This document shows, one piece after another, positions 40,820 through 51,506 of a DNA stretch of 64,000 nt. The stretch's first letter is position 1, and each line of letters starts with the position of its first letter. The DNA lies in contig NZ_JANIPJ010000019.1 of the NCBI RefSeq assembly GCF_024623455.1, positions 1-64,000 of the forward strand. The letters are read 5' to 3'. The stretch comes from Paenibacillus soyae. GTDB taxonomy: Bacteria; Bacillota; Bacilli; Paenibacillales; Paenibacillaceae. Below the pieces are notes generated by a model. It did no database searches, was not told the origin of the DNA, and saw only the letters and a program-made list of their open reading frames with translations. Position numbers and translations under genes: made by a program.

Positions 40820-42015
40820 TACTTCGTCAGCAGCTCCGCCAAAATGGTAACAGCCTCATCTATCTCTTCATTCGTCACTAACAAGTTAGGCAGCAACCGG
40901 ACCACGTTCGGTCCTGCCGTAATGACAAGCAGTCCGCGCTTCTGCGCTTCCGTCACGACATCCGCGACCGGACCTGCACATTCGATGCCGACGAGCAAGC
41001 CCAGCCCGCGCACCTCTTGAACGAAGCTCGAGGCAGCCAGCTTCTCCCGAAGCTGCGCCATCAAATAATCGCCCTGCGCCGCCGCTCTCACGGAGAGATC
41101 GTCTCCGACGATCGTCTCGAGCGTCGCTTTCACGACGGCCGTCGCGATCGGCGTGCCGCCGAAGGTCGAGCCGTGGCTGCCCGCTGTGAAGCCTTCGCGA
41201 AGCTTCTCCTTCGCAACCATCGCCCCGACCGGGAAGCCGCTTCCGAGACCCTTCGCCAGCGTGAAGATGTCCGGTTCGATGCCGAAATGCTCGTAAGCGA
41301 ACAGCTTGCCCGTGCGGCCCATGCCCGTCTGGATTTCGTCAACGATAAGAAGTATGCCCTGCTCCTCGCAAAGCTGCGCAACCTTCTGAATATAATCCCG
41401 ATCAACGGGATGAATGCCACCCTCCGCCTGCACCGTCTCAAGCATGATCGCCGCCGTCTTGTCGCTGACTGCCGCTTCAAGCGCCGCAAAATCATTCAGC
41501 GGAATGTATTTAAAGCCTTCCGGCAGCGGTGCGAAGCCTTCCTTCACCTTCGCTTGGCCGGTTGCCGTCAGCGTCGCAAGCGTACGGCCGTGGAACGATT
41601 GATCGAACGTAATGATCTCGTAGCGGCCGTTCTTCTGTACCAGCTGTTGATATCGGCGAGCGAGTTTAATCGCCGCTTCGTTCGCTTCCGCGCCGGAGTT
41701 GCAGAAGAATACCGCGTCGCCGCAGCTGTTGTCCGTCAGCAGCTTCGCCGCTTCCGCCTGGTTCGGAATATGGAACAGGTTCGACACATGCCACAGCTGA
41801 TCCAGCTGCTGCACGAGCGCTTCCTTGATCCTTGCCGGAGCATGGCCCAGGTTCGTAACGGCAATGCCGCTCATGAAGTCCAAATATTTGTTGCCCGCGT
41901 CATCCCAGAGCCAGCTGCCTTCGCCCTTCACCAATGTAATGGGATAACGCGCGTATGTAGGGAAAAGCGAAGCGCCCGCGCCTGCGGATGCCGTTTGCGT
42001 TTGATTATTGCTCAT
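40819..42015 (-). CDS. argD: acetylornithine aminotransferase ArgD
   Basis: A PLP-dependent class III transaminase that turns N-acetylglutamate semialdehyde into N-acetylornithine. The 398-residue protein shows FCNSGAEANEAAIKLAR, the PLP-contact LIVDEIQTGMGRTG, and the PLP lysine in FTLAKGLGSGFPVGA. AGGTG precedes the ATG. The stop codon overlaps the first (promoter-proximal) unit of the hairpin array that leads to argF. Confidence 0.97.
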   Translation of the reverse strand: MSNNQTQTASAGAGASLFPTYARYPITLVKGEGSWLWDDAGNKYLDFMSGIAVTNLGHAPARIKEALVQQLDQLWHVSNLFHIPNQAEAAKLLTDNSCGDAVFFCNSGAEANEAAIKLARRYQQLVQKNGRYEIITFDQSFHGRTLATLTATGQAKVKEGFAPLPEGFKYIPLNDFAALEAAVSDKTAAIMLETVQAEGGIHPVDRDYIQKVAQLCEEQGILLIVDEIQTGMGRTGKLFAYEHFGIEPDIFTLAKGLGSGFPVGAMVAKEKLREGFTAGSHGSTFGGTPIATAVVKATLETIVGDDLSVRAAAQGDYLMAQLREKLAASSFVQEVRGLGLLVGIECAGPVADVVTEAQKRGLLVITAGPNVVRLLPNLLVTNEEIDEAVTILAELLTK

Positions 42016-42037
42016 CTACTCGTTACACCTGCCCTTC

Positions 42038-42829
42038 TTAGCTTTGCACGATGCTGGTGCCGACTCCGCCTTCGCGAACCGCCTTCGTGAGCACGCCGTT
42101 CTCCTGTCCGCTCACGATGACGACCTCGCGCACGCGGCCCTGGATGCACTGGATCGCCGCGCGCACCTTCGGAATCATGCCGCCGTATATTTCGCCGCTA
42201 ACGATCATGGCCTCGATCTCTTCCACGGTTACCGTAGGAAGAACCTTCTTCTCGCCGTCCACCGTCTTCAGAATACCCGGCACGTCCGTCACGACGATCA
42301 TTCGCTCCACGCCGAGATGGGACGCCACCGCGCCCGCTGCCGTATCGGCGTTAATGTTGTATCGCTGTCCAGACGCGTCGATGCCGATCGGCGCGATAAC
42401 CGGAATATAATCCATACCCATGATGCCTTCGATAATGTCCGCCTTCACGTCCGTCACGTCCCCGACGAAGCCGATCTCCGCTGCGTTCGCCACCGGCCGC
42501 GCCTGAATGAGGCCGCCGTCCACGCCGGACAAGCCCAGCGCCTGCGCGCCGTTCAAGCCGATCTTGCGCACGATCTCCTTGTTGATGCGCCCCGCGAGCA
42601 CCATCTCCACGACGTCGAGCACGTCGTCGTTCGTCTTGCGGAGGCCGTTCACGAATTCGGTCTCGATGCCGAGCTTCGTCAGCGTCTCCGAGATCGCCGG
42701 TCCGCCCCCGTGCACGATAACCGGCTTCACGCCGGACTGCTGCAGCTCCCGCAGCTCGCCGAAGAACGCGTCAGGCAGCGCAGCGAGCGTGCTGCCGCCG
42801 CATTTCATTACAAACCGTTCATTTGCCAT
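42038..42829 (-). CDS. argB: acetylglutamate kinase ArgB
   Basis: Phosphorylates N-acetylglutamate, the second step of the cyclic arginine pathway. The 263-residue amino acid kinase fold shows KCGGST, the glycine-rich VIVHGGGPAIS and YNINADTAAGAVA. The frame is open to a GTG at 42847. The ATG at 42829 is preferred because GGAGG lies 11 bases upstream and the protein then starts near the family N-terminus. No N-terminal arginine-sensing extension is present, so feedback by arginine through that route is not expected. Confidence 0.95.
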   Translation of the reverse strand: MANERFVMKCGGSTLAALPDAFFGELRELQQSGVKPVIVHGGGPAISETLTKLGIETEFVNGLRKTNDDVLDVVEMVLAGRINKEIVRKIGLNGAQALGLSGVDGGLIQARPVANAAEIGFVGDVTDVKADIIEGIMGMDYIPVIAPIGIDASGQRYNINADTAAGAVASHLGVERMIVVTDVPGILKTVDGEKKVLPTVTVEEIEAMIVSGEIYGGMIPKVRAAIQCIQGRVREVVIVSGQENGVLTKAVREGGVGTSIVQS

Positions 42830-42865
42830 TGCTGTGTTAGCCTCCACCCTCGGAAAAAAATCCGC

Positions 42866-44107
42866 TTACGTGCGGTATGCCGCGTTGATGCGGACGTAAT
42901 CGTAGGTCAGATCGCAGCCCCAAGCCGTCGCTGCTCCGTCGCCCATGTGCAGGTCGACTCCGATGACGACCGTGTCGCCCTTGAGATATTCCAGAGCCAG
43001 CTCCTCGTCGAACGCGACCGGACGGGATTGCTGCAGCGTCACGATTTCGCCGATACGGATATCGACCGTTGCCGGATTGACCGGCTGTCCCGCGCGGCCG
43101 ACCGCCGCGATGATCCGGCCCCAGTTCGCGTCCGCGCCGAATACCGCCGACTTCACCAGCGACGAGCCGATGACCGTCTTCGCGATGGCCGCGGCGGATT
43201 CGTCGTTCTCTGCTCCGCGCACCTGTACCTCGACCAGCTTCGTTGCGCCCTCGCCGTCACGGGCGATCGCCTTCGCCAAATATTCGCACACGTAACGAAG
43301 CGCCGCCGCGAATGCCGCCCAGCCTTCATGCCGAGGCGTCAATTCACTGTTGCCCGCAAGACCGCTCGCCATGGCCACCAGCATGTCGTTCGTGCTCGTG
43401 TCGCCGTCCACCGTAATCATGTTGAACGTCAGGTTCGTCGCCTGGCGCAGCAGCGTCTGCAGCGCCTCGCTGCCGATCTTCGCGTCCGTCGTCACGAAGC
43501 CGAGCATCGTCGCCATGTTCGGATGAATCATGCCGGAGCCTTTGGCCGCGCCGGCTACCGTGACCTTCTTGCCGTCCAGCTCCAGCTCGACGCACACCAT
43601 CTTCTGCACGAGATCCGTTGTCAGGATCGCTTGGCAGAAGCCCTCCGCGCCCTCCAGATCGCCGCTCAGCTGAGCGGGAAGACCGTCGATGCCGGAGCGT
43701 ACTTTATCCATTTTCAAATTTTCCCCGATGACACCAGTCGACGCCACCGCCACATGATCCGCCGATACGCCGATCGACTCCGCAAAGCGCGAGCGCATCT
43801 CATACGCATCCGCTTCGCCCTGCTCGCCCGTGCACGCGTTGGCGTTGCCGCTGTTCACGATGACAGCGCGCAGCACGCCTTCCGCGCCGATGCTCTCGCG
43901 CGTCACTTTGAGAGGCGCTGCCTGAAAAATATTCGTCGTATAAACGCCCGCCGCCGCAGCCGGCACTTCGCATACGATCGCTCCGAGGTCGTGACGGGTT
44001 GTTTTCTTCAGTCCGCAATGAAGGCCGCCTGCGCGGAAGCCCTGCGGCGTTGTGATCGAGCCTTCTTCCACAACCTTGAACGGCTGCGAGATGTTATCCT
44101 GTCCCAT
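42866..44107 (-). CDS. argJ: bifunctional glutamate/ornithine acetyltransferase ArgJ
   Basis: Moves acetyl from N-acetylornithine to glutamate, which recycles the acetyl group, and in bifunctional forms also uses acetyl-CoA. The 413-residue precursor cuts itself at the Thr of MATML into alpha and beta chains, and that Thr is the nucleophile. VASTGVIGENL (oxyanion hole region) and VNSGNANACTG are present. No argA-like gene is seen, so this enzyme probably also starts the pathway. Confidence 0.96.
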   Translation of the reverse strand: MGQDNISQPFKVVEEGSITTPQGFRAGGLHCGLKKTTRHDLGAIVCEVPAAAAGVYTTNIFQAAPLKVTRESIGAEGVLRAVIVNSGNANACTGEQGEADAYEMRSRFAESIGVSADHVAVASTGVIGENLKMDKVRSGIDGLPAQLSGDLEGAEGFCQAILTTDLVQKMVCVELELDGKKVTVAGAAKGSGMIHPNMATMLGFVTTDAKIGSEALQTLLRQATNLTFNMITVDGDTSTNDMLVAMASGLAGNSELTPRHEGWAAFAAALRYVCEYLAKAIARDGEGATKLVEVQVRGAENDESAAAIAKTVIGSSLVKSAVFGADANWGRIIAAVGRAGQPVNPATVDIRIGEIVTLQQSRPVAFDEELALEYLKGDTVVIGVDLHMGDGAATAWGCDLTYDYVRINAAYRT

Positions 44108-44141
44108 TATGCGTTCATTCTCCTCTGCCTTAAGTGAATAC

Positions 44142-45191
44142 TTACGGATAAGCAGGCACGAACTGCAGACCCAGCGTCTCGTCCCAGCCCATCATCAAAT
44201 TCAGGTTTTGCACCGCTTGGCCTGCAGCGCCCTTCACCAGGTTGTCGATAACCGACACGATGGTGATCCGGTTCGTGCGCGAATCCAGCGCGAAGCCGAT
44301 ATCGCAATAGTTGGAGCCCCACACTTCCTTCGTCGCCGGCCATTGTCCTTCCGGACGGATACGCACGAACGGCCTGCCTTCGTAGAAGCTTCTGTACAGC
44401 TCCAGGAAATCGTTCAAGGAACGGTCGCCGCGAACGCTCGCGTACATCGTCGACATAATGCCGCGCGTCATCGGCACGAGATGCGTCGTGAACGTCGTCA
44501 CGACCTCGGCTCCCGCCGCGTCGGACAGAATCATCTCGATCTCCGGGATGTGCTGGTGCTGGTTGACCTTGTATGCCCTGAGGTTTTCGTTGAGCTCAGA
44601 GTAGTGCGTTCCCAGCGAAGCGCCTCTTCCCGCTCCGGAGACTCCGGACTTCGCATCGATAATGATCGTCGCAGGATCGATGAAGCCCGCCTTCACGGCC
44701 GGAAACAGTCCAAGCGTCGTCGCCGTCGGATAGCAGCCCGGGTTGGAGATGAAGTCCGCTCCGCGCACGTTCTCTGCATAGATTTCGGACAGTCCGAATA
44801 CCGCCTTGCCCAGATGCTCCTCGTCCGCCGCCGGCTTCTTATACCACTGCTCATACAGAGCAGGCGACTTCAGCCGGAAATCGCCTGATAAATCGATGAC
44901 CTTCAGCCCTGCCGCCAGCAGCTCGGGAGCCAGCTTCGAAGCCACTCCCGGCGGAGTTGCCAGGAACACTACGTCCGCTTTGCTCTTAATCGTCGCCGCG
45001 TCCACATCGTCCAGCAGCTCCTCGCGGATGCCCGTCAAATGCGGATACCCTTCCGTGATCGGCGTGCCCGCGCTGGAGGACGAGATGACCGACGTCACCT
45101 CCGCTTGCGGATGCGAAGCCAATAGCCGAATTAATTCCACGCCGCCATATCCGGTCGAACCGACGATGGCCACTCCTAACTTTTTGCTCAT
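44142..45191 (-). CDS. argC: N-acetyl-gamma-glutamyl-phosphate reductase ArgC
   Basis: NADPH-dependent reduction of acetylglutamyl phosphate to the semialdehyde. The 349-residue protein has the Rossmann start AIVGSTGYGGVELIRLL and the catalytic Cys in SNPGCYPTA, plus HQHIPEIE near the C-terminal part. GGGGAG precedes the ATG. It is the first gene of argCJBDFGH, behind the promoter and ArgR-like boxes at 45265-45351. Confidence 0.97.
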   Translation of the reverse strand: MSKKLGVAIVGSTGYGGVELIRLLASHPQAEVTSVISSSSAGTPITEGYPHLTGIREELLDDVDAATIKSKADVVFLATPPGVASKLAPELLAAGLKVIDLSGDFRLKSPALYEQWYKKPAADEEHLGKAVFGLSEIYAENVRGADFISNPGCYPTATTLGLFPAVKAGFIDPATIIIDAKSGVSGAGRGASLGTHYSELNENLRAYKVNQHQHIPEIEMILSDAAGAEVVTTFTTHLVPMTRGIMSTMYASVRGDRSLNDFLELYRSFYEGRPFVRIRPEGQWPATKEVWGSNYCDIGFALDSRTNRITIVSVIDNLVKGAAGQAVQNLNLMMGWDETLGLQFVPAYP

Positions 45192-45264
45192 GCTGCATCT
45201 CTCCCCGTCACTTCTCTTCGTCTTCCGCTTATGCGCTCTATGTATACCGTTCCCGAACCCTCAT

Positions 45265-45282
45265 GATGAATAAGCATTCACT
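45265..45282. promoter_or_regulatory. ArgR/AhrC box
   Basis: TGAATAAGCATTCA (45267-45280) has both perfect half-sites (TGAAT and ATTCA) with a 4-base centre, as in ARG boxes. It lies about 75 bases before argC. A weaker half-site, TTGAAT, lies near 45300 at the predicted transcription start. Together they could serve one arginine repressor hexamer. Confidence 0.7.
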
Positions 45283-45310
45283 CGGATTGACAGAAAAGCT
45301 TGAATTTTTC

Positions 45311-45329
45311 GTACAACTTCTTATTGTAC
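45311..45329. promoter_or_regulatory. palindrome overlapping the argC -10 region
   Basis: GTACAACTTCTTATTGTAC has 6-base inverted arms (GTACAA/TTGTAC) and covers the predicted -10 box and start. A further palindrome, TGTATTATTATACA, lies at about 45364-45377, upstream of the -35. Either could be an extra operator. Confidence 0.4.
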
Positions 45330-45351
45330 ATCATTCGGTAGGACATGGAAA
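45323..45351 (-). promoter_or_regulatory. promoter of the arginine operon
   Basis: On the minus strand TTTCCA (45346-45351) and TACAAT (45323-45328) are 17 bases apart. The start would fall near 45316, on the second ArgR-like half-site. Confidence 0.6.
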
Positions 45352-45440
45352 TATAAGATCGTCGTGTATTATTATACATCCGGACTAATATTAATACAAC
45401 GCATTTTCGCCTCTTTTTTCGGGGTGATTTAACGCGCCAT

Positions 45441-46325
45441 TCAGGTCTCGAGCTTAAAGCCCTGCCCCAGCACTTCGGCCGTATTGCTAATAATGACGAA
45501 CGCTCCGGAGTCGATGGCCCGTACCAGCTGCTTCAGCTTCGGCACCTCGTTCTGACCGACAACGACCATCAGCACCGTCCGCCCCGCTCCCGTGTAACCC
45601 CCATGTCCGTCCAGACGCGTCAAGCCGCGGTCCAGATCATGCAGAATCGCCTGCGCGACCTCCTCCGTCTTCTCGCTAATAATGAAAGCGACCTTCGAGA
45701 GCTGAAGCCCGTTCTGCACGAAGTCGATCGTTTTGCTCGTCACGAACAATCCGATCAAGGCGTACAACGACACCTCCGGCGAAAAAATAAACCCAGCCGC
45801 AATAATGACGCAGCCGTCGAACAACACGATAGCCAGGCTATACGGCAGGCCAGTCAACCGATGCAAAATTTGCGCGGCCAAATCCAAGCCTCCCGTCGAA
45901 CCGCCGCCGCGGAACACCAGGCCAAGCCCGAGTCCTACGCCGATACCGCCGTAGATGGCCGCCAGAATCGGATTGTCCGTCGGAGACGGCACGTTCGCCG
46001 TCAGCAGAACGAATAGCGGCAGGATGAGCGTGCCGAGCAGCGTCTTCGCTCCGAACTTCCGCCCGAGCAGCGCAAGCCCGCCGATGAACAGCGGAATGTT
46101 GATCGCCCACTGCGTGAGAGCCGGCATCAGCCCCGTCAGCTCCTGCACCAGAATCGAAATACCGGACACCCCGCCCGACGCGATGCCGTTCGGCACGAGG
46201 AACAAATTAAAGCTGAGCGCCACGATCAGCGTTCCCACTAATAATTGCATCAAATTCCATACCATTTGCGCCTGCGGATTCTTCTGCTTTAGCATGTCAC
46301 CGCGTTTCATCTTTCCCACTTCCAT
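45441..46325 (-). CDS. YitT-family (DUF2179) membrane protein
   Basis: The 294-residue protein has about five or six N-terminal helices (GTLIVALSFNLFLVPNGIAS, GIGVGLGLGLVFRGGGSTGG and others) and a C-terminal soluble DUF2179 domain (VAFIISEKTEEVAQAILHDL then LDRGLTRLDGHGGYTG). The family has no settled function. Bacillus carries a relative (YvjA) in the same prfB-ftsE neighbourhood. The frame runs to 46367, but the ATG at 46325 follows AGGGG by 8 bases. A terminator lies between it and prfB. Confidence 0.9.
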   Translation of the reverse strand: MEVGKMKRGDMLKQKNPQAQMVWNLMQLLVGTLIVALSFNLFLVPNGIASGGVSGISILVQELTGLMPALTQWAINIPLFIGGLALLGRKFGAKTLLGTLILPLFVLLTANVPSPTDNPILAAIYGGIGVGLGLGLVFRGGGSTGGLDLAAQILHRLTGLPYSLAIVLFDGCVIIAAGFIFSPEVSLYALIGLFVTSKTIDFVQNGLQLSKVAFIISEKTEEVAQAILHDLDRGLTRLDGHGGYTGAGRTVLMVVVGQNEVPKLKQLVRAIDSGAFVIISNTAEVLGQGFKLET

Positions 46326-46350
46326 TCGTATCATCCCCTTATTCCAAAAA

Positions 46351-46386
46351 GAAGAGTTCCACACCATTACAGTGTTGGAACTCTTC
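46351..46386 (-). terminator. terminator of prfB
   Basis: GAAGAGTTCC and GGAACTCTTC form a perfect 10-base stem, extended by ACAC/GTGT with a bulge. On the minus strand it is followed by TTTTTGG. It is about 40 bases after the prfB stop. Confidence 0.85.
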
Positions 46387-46428
46387 CTATAGGCTATGCA
46401 AACATATTCTGGGCGGTCACTCGCCCTG

Positions 46429-47536
46429 TTAATCGTGACGGATCTGGCTTCGCAGATACCCGTCGATGAAAGCGTCCAGATCGCCGTCCATGACGGCGCC
46501 GACGTTGCCCGTCTCCACGCCGGTGCGATGGTCCTTGACCATGCTGTACGGATGGAAGACGTACGAGCGGATCTGGCTGCCCCACGCGATATCCGATTGG
46601 ACGCCGCGGATCTCGTCCAGCTGCTTCTTCTGCTCTTCGATCTTGCGTTCGTAGAGCTTCGACTTCAGCATCTTCATCGCGCGGTCGCGGTTCGCAATCT
46701 GCGATCGCTCCTGCTGGCACGCCACGATAATGCCCGTCGGGATATGCGTGATCCGGATCGCGGACTCCGTCTTGTTGACGTGCTGCCCGCCCGCGCCGCT
46801 CGCCCGGTACGTATCCACCTTCAAATCCTCGGTGCGAACCTCGATCTCGATGTTGTCGTCGATCTCCGGCATAACGTCGCAGGAAACGAACGACGTATGG
46901 CGGCGTCCCGCGGAATCGAACGGCGAGATGCGGACCAGACGGTGCACGCCCTTCTCGGCTTTCAGATATCCGTAGGCGTTGTAGCCCTTGACCGAGATCG
47001 TCACGCTCTTGATGCCGGCCTCGTCCCCGTCCTGATAGTCGAGCACCTCGACCTTGAAGCCGGACTTCTCGGCCCAGCGCGTGTACATGCGGTACAGCAT
47101 CATGCCCCAGTCCTGCGACTCCGTGCCGCCGGCTCCCGGATGAAGCTCGACGATCGCGTTTAACTTGTCGTAAGGCTGGTTCAGCAGCAGCTGCAGCTCG
47201 AACGCGCTAACCTTCTCGGTCAGCTTGGACACGCCGTCTACTACTTCCGCCTGCATCGCTTCATCGTTCTCTTCCTCGGCGAGCTCCAGCATCATCTGGA
47301 GCTCCTCCTGATCGTCGTTCAGCTTCTGATACTGCTCGACGACCGACTTGACCGCGTTCAGCTCGGAGATGATGCCTTGCGCCTTCTCGTTGTCGTCCCA
47401 GAAATCCGGCATCGACATCTTCTCTTCGAAGTTGGCGATCATCTCGTTTTTGAGATCTAAGTCAAAGAGACCCCCTGAGTTCTTGGAGCCGCTTCGCCAT
47501 CTCGCGCAAATCTTGTTTGACCGTAATGTCCAACAT
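46429..47536 (-). CDS. prfB: peptide chain release factor 2, with programmed +1 frameshift
   Basis: RF2 ends translation at UGA and UAA. The gene begins at the ATG at 47536 and reads 24 codons to CTT TGA C (47467-47461). An internal Shine-Dalgarno-like AGGGGG sits just before it, the standard RF2 autoregulatory shift site. Skipping one base continues in the downstream frame to 46429, giving 368 residues. That frame carries the stop-recognition tripeptide SPF (RISPFDSAG) and the catalytic GGQ ([12 protein letters not shown]). When RF2 is scarce the UGA is not read and the ribosome shifts. The gene lies 29 bases after secA, as in Bacillus. Confidence 0.96.
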
Positions 47537-47565
47537 GGCTTTCGCTTCCCCTCAATCTATATCGC

Positions 47566-50079
<2,514 letters not shown>

Positions 50080-50118
50080 GGTATTCCCCTCTTTCGGTAG
50101 TAGGTCTATTTGTTTAAG

Positions 50119-50147
50119 ATTGTAACAGTTTGTAGACCCTGTCGCAA
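50119..50147 (-). promoter_or_regulatory. promoter of secA-prfB
   Basis: On the minus strand TTGCGA (50142-50147) and TACAAT (50119-50124) are 17 bases apart, just after the hpf terminator. Confidence 0.65.
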
Positions 50148-50183
50148 TGTATGGAGAACTGTGCGGAGGGATGCGCAAAAAAA

Positions 50184-50210
50184 AGCCCCGCTCCGTCAAG
50201 GAGCAGGGCT
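50184..50210 (-). terminator. terminator of hpf
   Basis: On the minus strand AGCCCTGCTCC pairs with GGAGCGGGGCT (one mismatch), followed by TTTTTTT. It separates hpf from secA. Confidence 0.9.
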
Positions 50211-50243
50211 GCGTGTCTGTCTTCTATAGTAGTCCCGTATGGA

Positions 50244-50789
50244 TTAGCTTTGCTCGATTAAGCCGTACTTCCCGTCGCTTCGCTTATACACCACGTTCAC
50301 TTCTTTGCTTTCGGCGTTCGCGAACACGAAGAAGTTATGTCCGACCATGTTCATCTGGAGGATCGCTTCCTCCACGTCCATTGGCTTCAGGGTAAAACGT
50401 TTCGTGCGGACGAGCTCCAGCTCATCTTCTTCCTCCAGCACGCTTACTGCGGAGCCTTCTTCTCGGAACAAGGCTCTCACTCCGCTGCCCTGTCTGAATT
50501 TGCGATTGACCTTCGTTTTGTGCTTGCGGATCTGGCGCTCCAGCTTATCGACCACGAGATCGATGGAGGCGTACATGTCCTCGCTCTTCTCCTCGGCTCT
50601 GAGCATTACGCCAACGAGCGGGATCGTGACCTCTACCGTGTGCTGCCCTTTCGTAACGGATAGAGTTACTGTGATTTCGGAGGCGATTGGAGCGTCAAAA
50701 TACTTCTCCAACCGGCTTAGTTTCTTCTCGGCATAATCTCTCAAAGCTTCTGTCACCTGAAAGCGTTGACCTCGAATGTTGTATATCAT
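50244..50789 (-). CDS. hpf: ribosome hibernation promoting factor, long form
   Basis: Binds the 30S subunit in stationary phase and pairs 70S ribosomes into inactive 100S particles. The 181-residue length marks the long form: an N-terminal S30AE domain (MIYNIRGQRFQVTEALRDYA, about 1-105), a linker, and a C-terminal dimerisation domain (VVRTKRF-type start LVRTKRFTLKPMDVEEAI, about 125-180). AGGAGGAG precedes the ATG. The place before secA-prfB matches Bacillus, where the gene is called yvyD. Confidence 0.96.
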   Translation of the reverse strand: MIYNIRGQRFQVTEALRDYAEKKLSRLEKYFDAPIASEITVTLSVTKGQHTVEVTIPLVGVMLRAEEKSEDMYASIDLVVDKLERQIRKHKTKVNRKFRQGSGVRALFREEGSAVSVLEEEDELELVRTKRFTLKPMDVEEAILQMNMVGHNFFVFANAESKEVNVVYKRSDGKYGLIEQS

Positions 50790-50815
50790 GGGGCACTCCT
50801 CCTTTACATGCTCTT

Positions 50816-50844
50816 ATTATAGCATATGCTAGTGCCCAGATCAA
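50816..50844 (-). promoter_or_regulatory. promoter of hpf
   Basis: On the minus strand TTGATC (50839-50844) and TATAAT (50816-50821) are 17 bases apart, giving a very short 5' leader. Stress sigma control, known in Bacillus, was not evident by eye. Confidence 0.7.
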
Positions 50845-50929
50845 AAGAGTTTTTAGTTTTTTGGGAATTTTCAGATAATTTATGTCGTGGTTGTGACGAT
50901 GCGAGGCTGTGACGATATATAATAGAAAG

Positions 50930-50953
50930 AAAAAAGCTCCGGTTTCCCGGAGC
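50930..50953 (-). terminator. terminator of the cold-shock gene
   Basis: On the minus strand GCTCCGG (50953-50947) pairs with CCGGAGC (50942-50936), followed by TTTTTTC. Confidence 0.85.
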
Positions 50954-51010
50954 CCTGTGTAGGCACTGTCAATTGAACCATCTATACAGTGGCTAATGAT
51001 AGCCGGATGA

Positions 51011-51208
51011 TTACAGTTTGACTACGTTTGCAGCTTGTGGACCGCGTGCGCCTTCAACGATATCGAATTCAACCGCTTGGCCTTCTTCGAGAGTTTTGAA
51101 GCCTTCGGATTGGATTGCGGAGAAATGAACAAATACGTCGCCGCCTTGCTCAGTCTCGATGAATCCATAACCTTTCTCTGCGTTAAACCATTTTACTTTA
51201 CCTTGCAT
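51011..51208 (-). CDS. cold-shock protein, CspB/CspD type
   Basis: A 65-residue single OB-fold RNA chaperone that melts RNA structure. RNP1 (KGYGFIE) and RNP2 (VFVHFSAI) are present, and the length is that of the family. The ATG at 51208 is preferred over the TTG two codons earlier. AAGGGA lies upstream. The own promoter at 51272-51301 gives a leader of about 57 bases, where cold-dependent folding could act. It marks the core-genome side of the boundary to the glycan locus. Confidence 0.95.
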   Translation of the reverse strand: MQGKVKWFNAEKGYGFIETEQGGDVFVHFSAIQSEGFKTLEEGQAVEFDIVEGARGPQAANVVKL

Positions 51209-51271
51209 TCGCAAACATTCCCTTCATCTTCAAATACTGTGAGGCATCGTTAAGGTCTGGCCCACAAATCG

Positions 51272-51301
51272 ACTATACCACCGAAATCATGGAATTGTCA
51301 A
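51272..51301 (-). promoter_or_regulatory. promoter of the cold-shock gene
   Basis: On the minus strand TTGACA (51296-51301) and TATAGT (51272-51277) are 18 bases apart. The stretch from 51302 to 51444 shows nothing else that I recognise. Confidence 0.75.
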
Positions 51302-51444
51302 ACAATTTCTTGGAAGCGGATACATTGAGTCTGTGCAAATGTTTTCACTCATTTTTATTAAATTAACCGTAGCTGACTGCGAACAGATTTGTGCGTGTTA
51401 TTAGCCATCTGCCTAAATCGGATCATCAATATAAGCCATATAAA

Positions 51445-51492
51445 AACTGGACCTTCATTGTCAGATCACTCCCTGACAATGAAGGTCCAGTT
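51445..51492 (-). terminator. strong terminator closing the glycan gene cluster
   Basis: A 20-base perfect inverted repeat (51445-51464 and 51473-51492) with an 8-base loop is followed on the minus strand by TTTTTATATG. It lies 15 bases after the last gene of the cluster. Confidence 0.9.
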
Positions 51493-51506
51493 GAAACGAT
51501 GACCTC

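Noticed and set aside
42008-44137. Plus-strand open frame across argB-argJ
   Set aside because: It crosses two real genes and their spacer on the other strand and has shadow-type composition.
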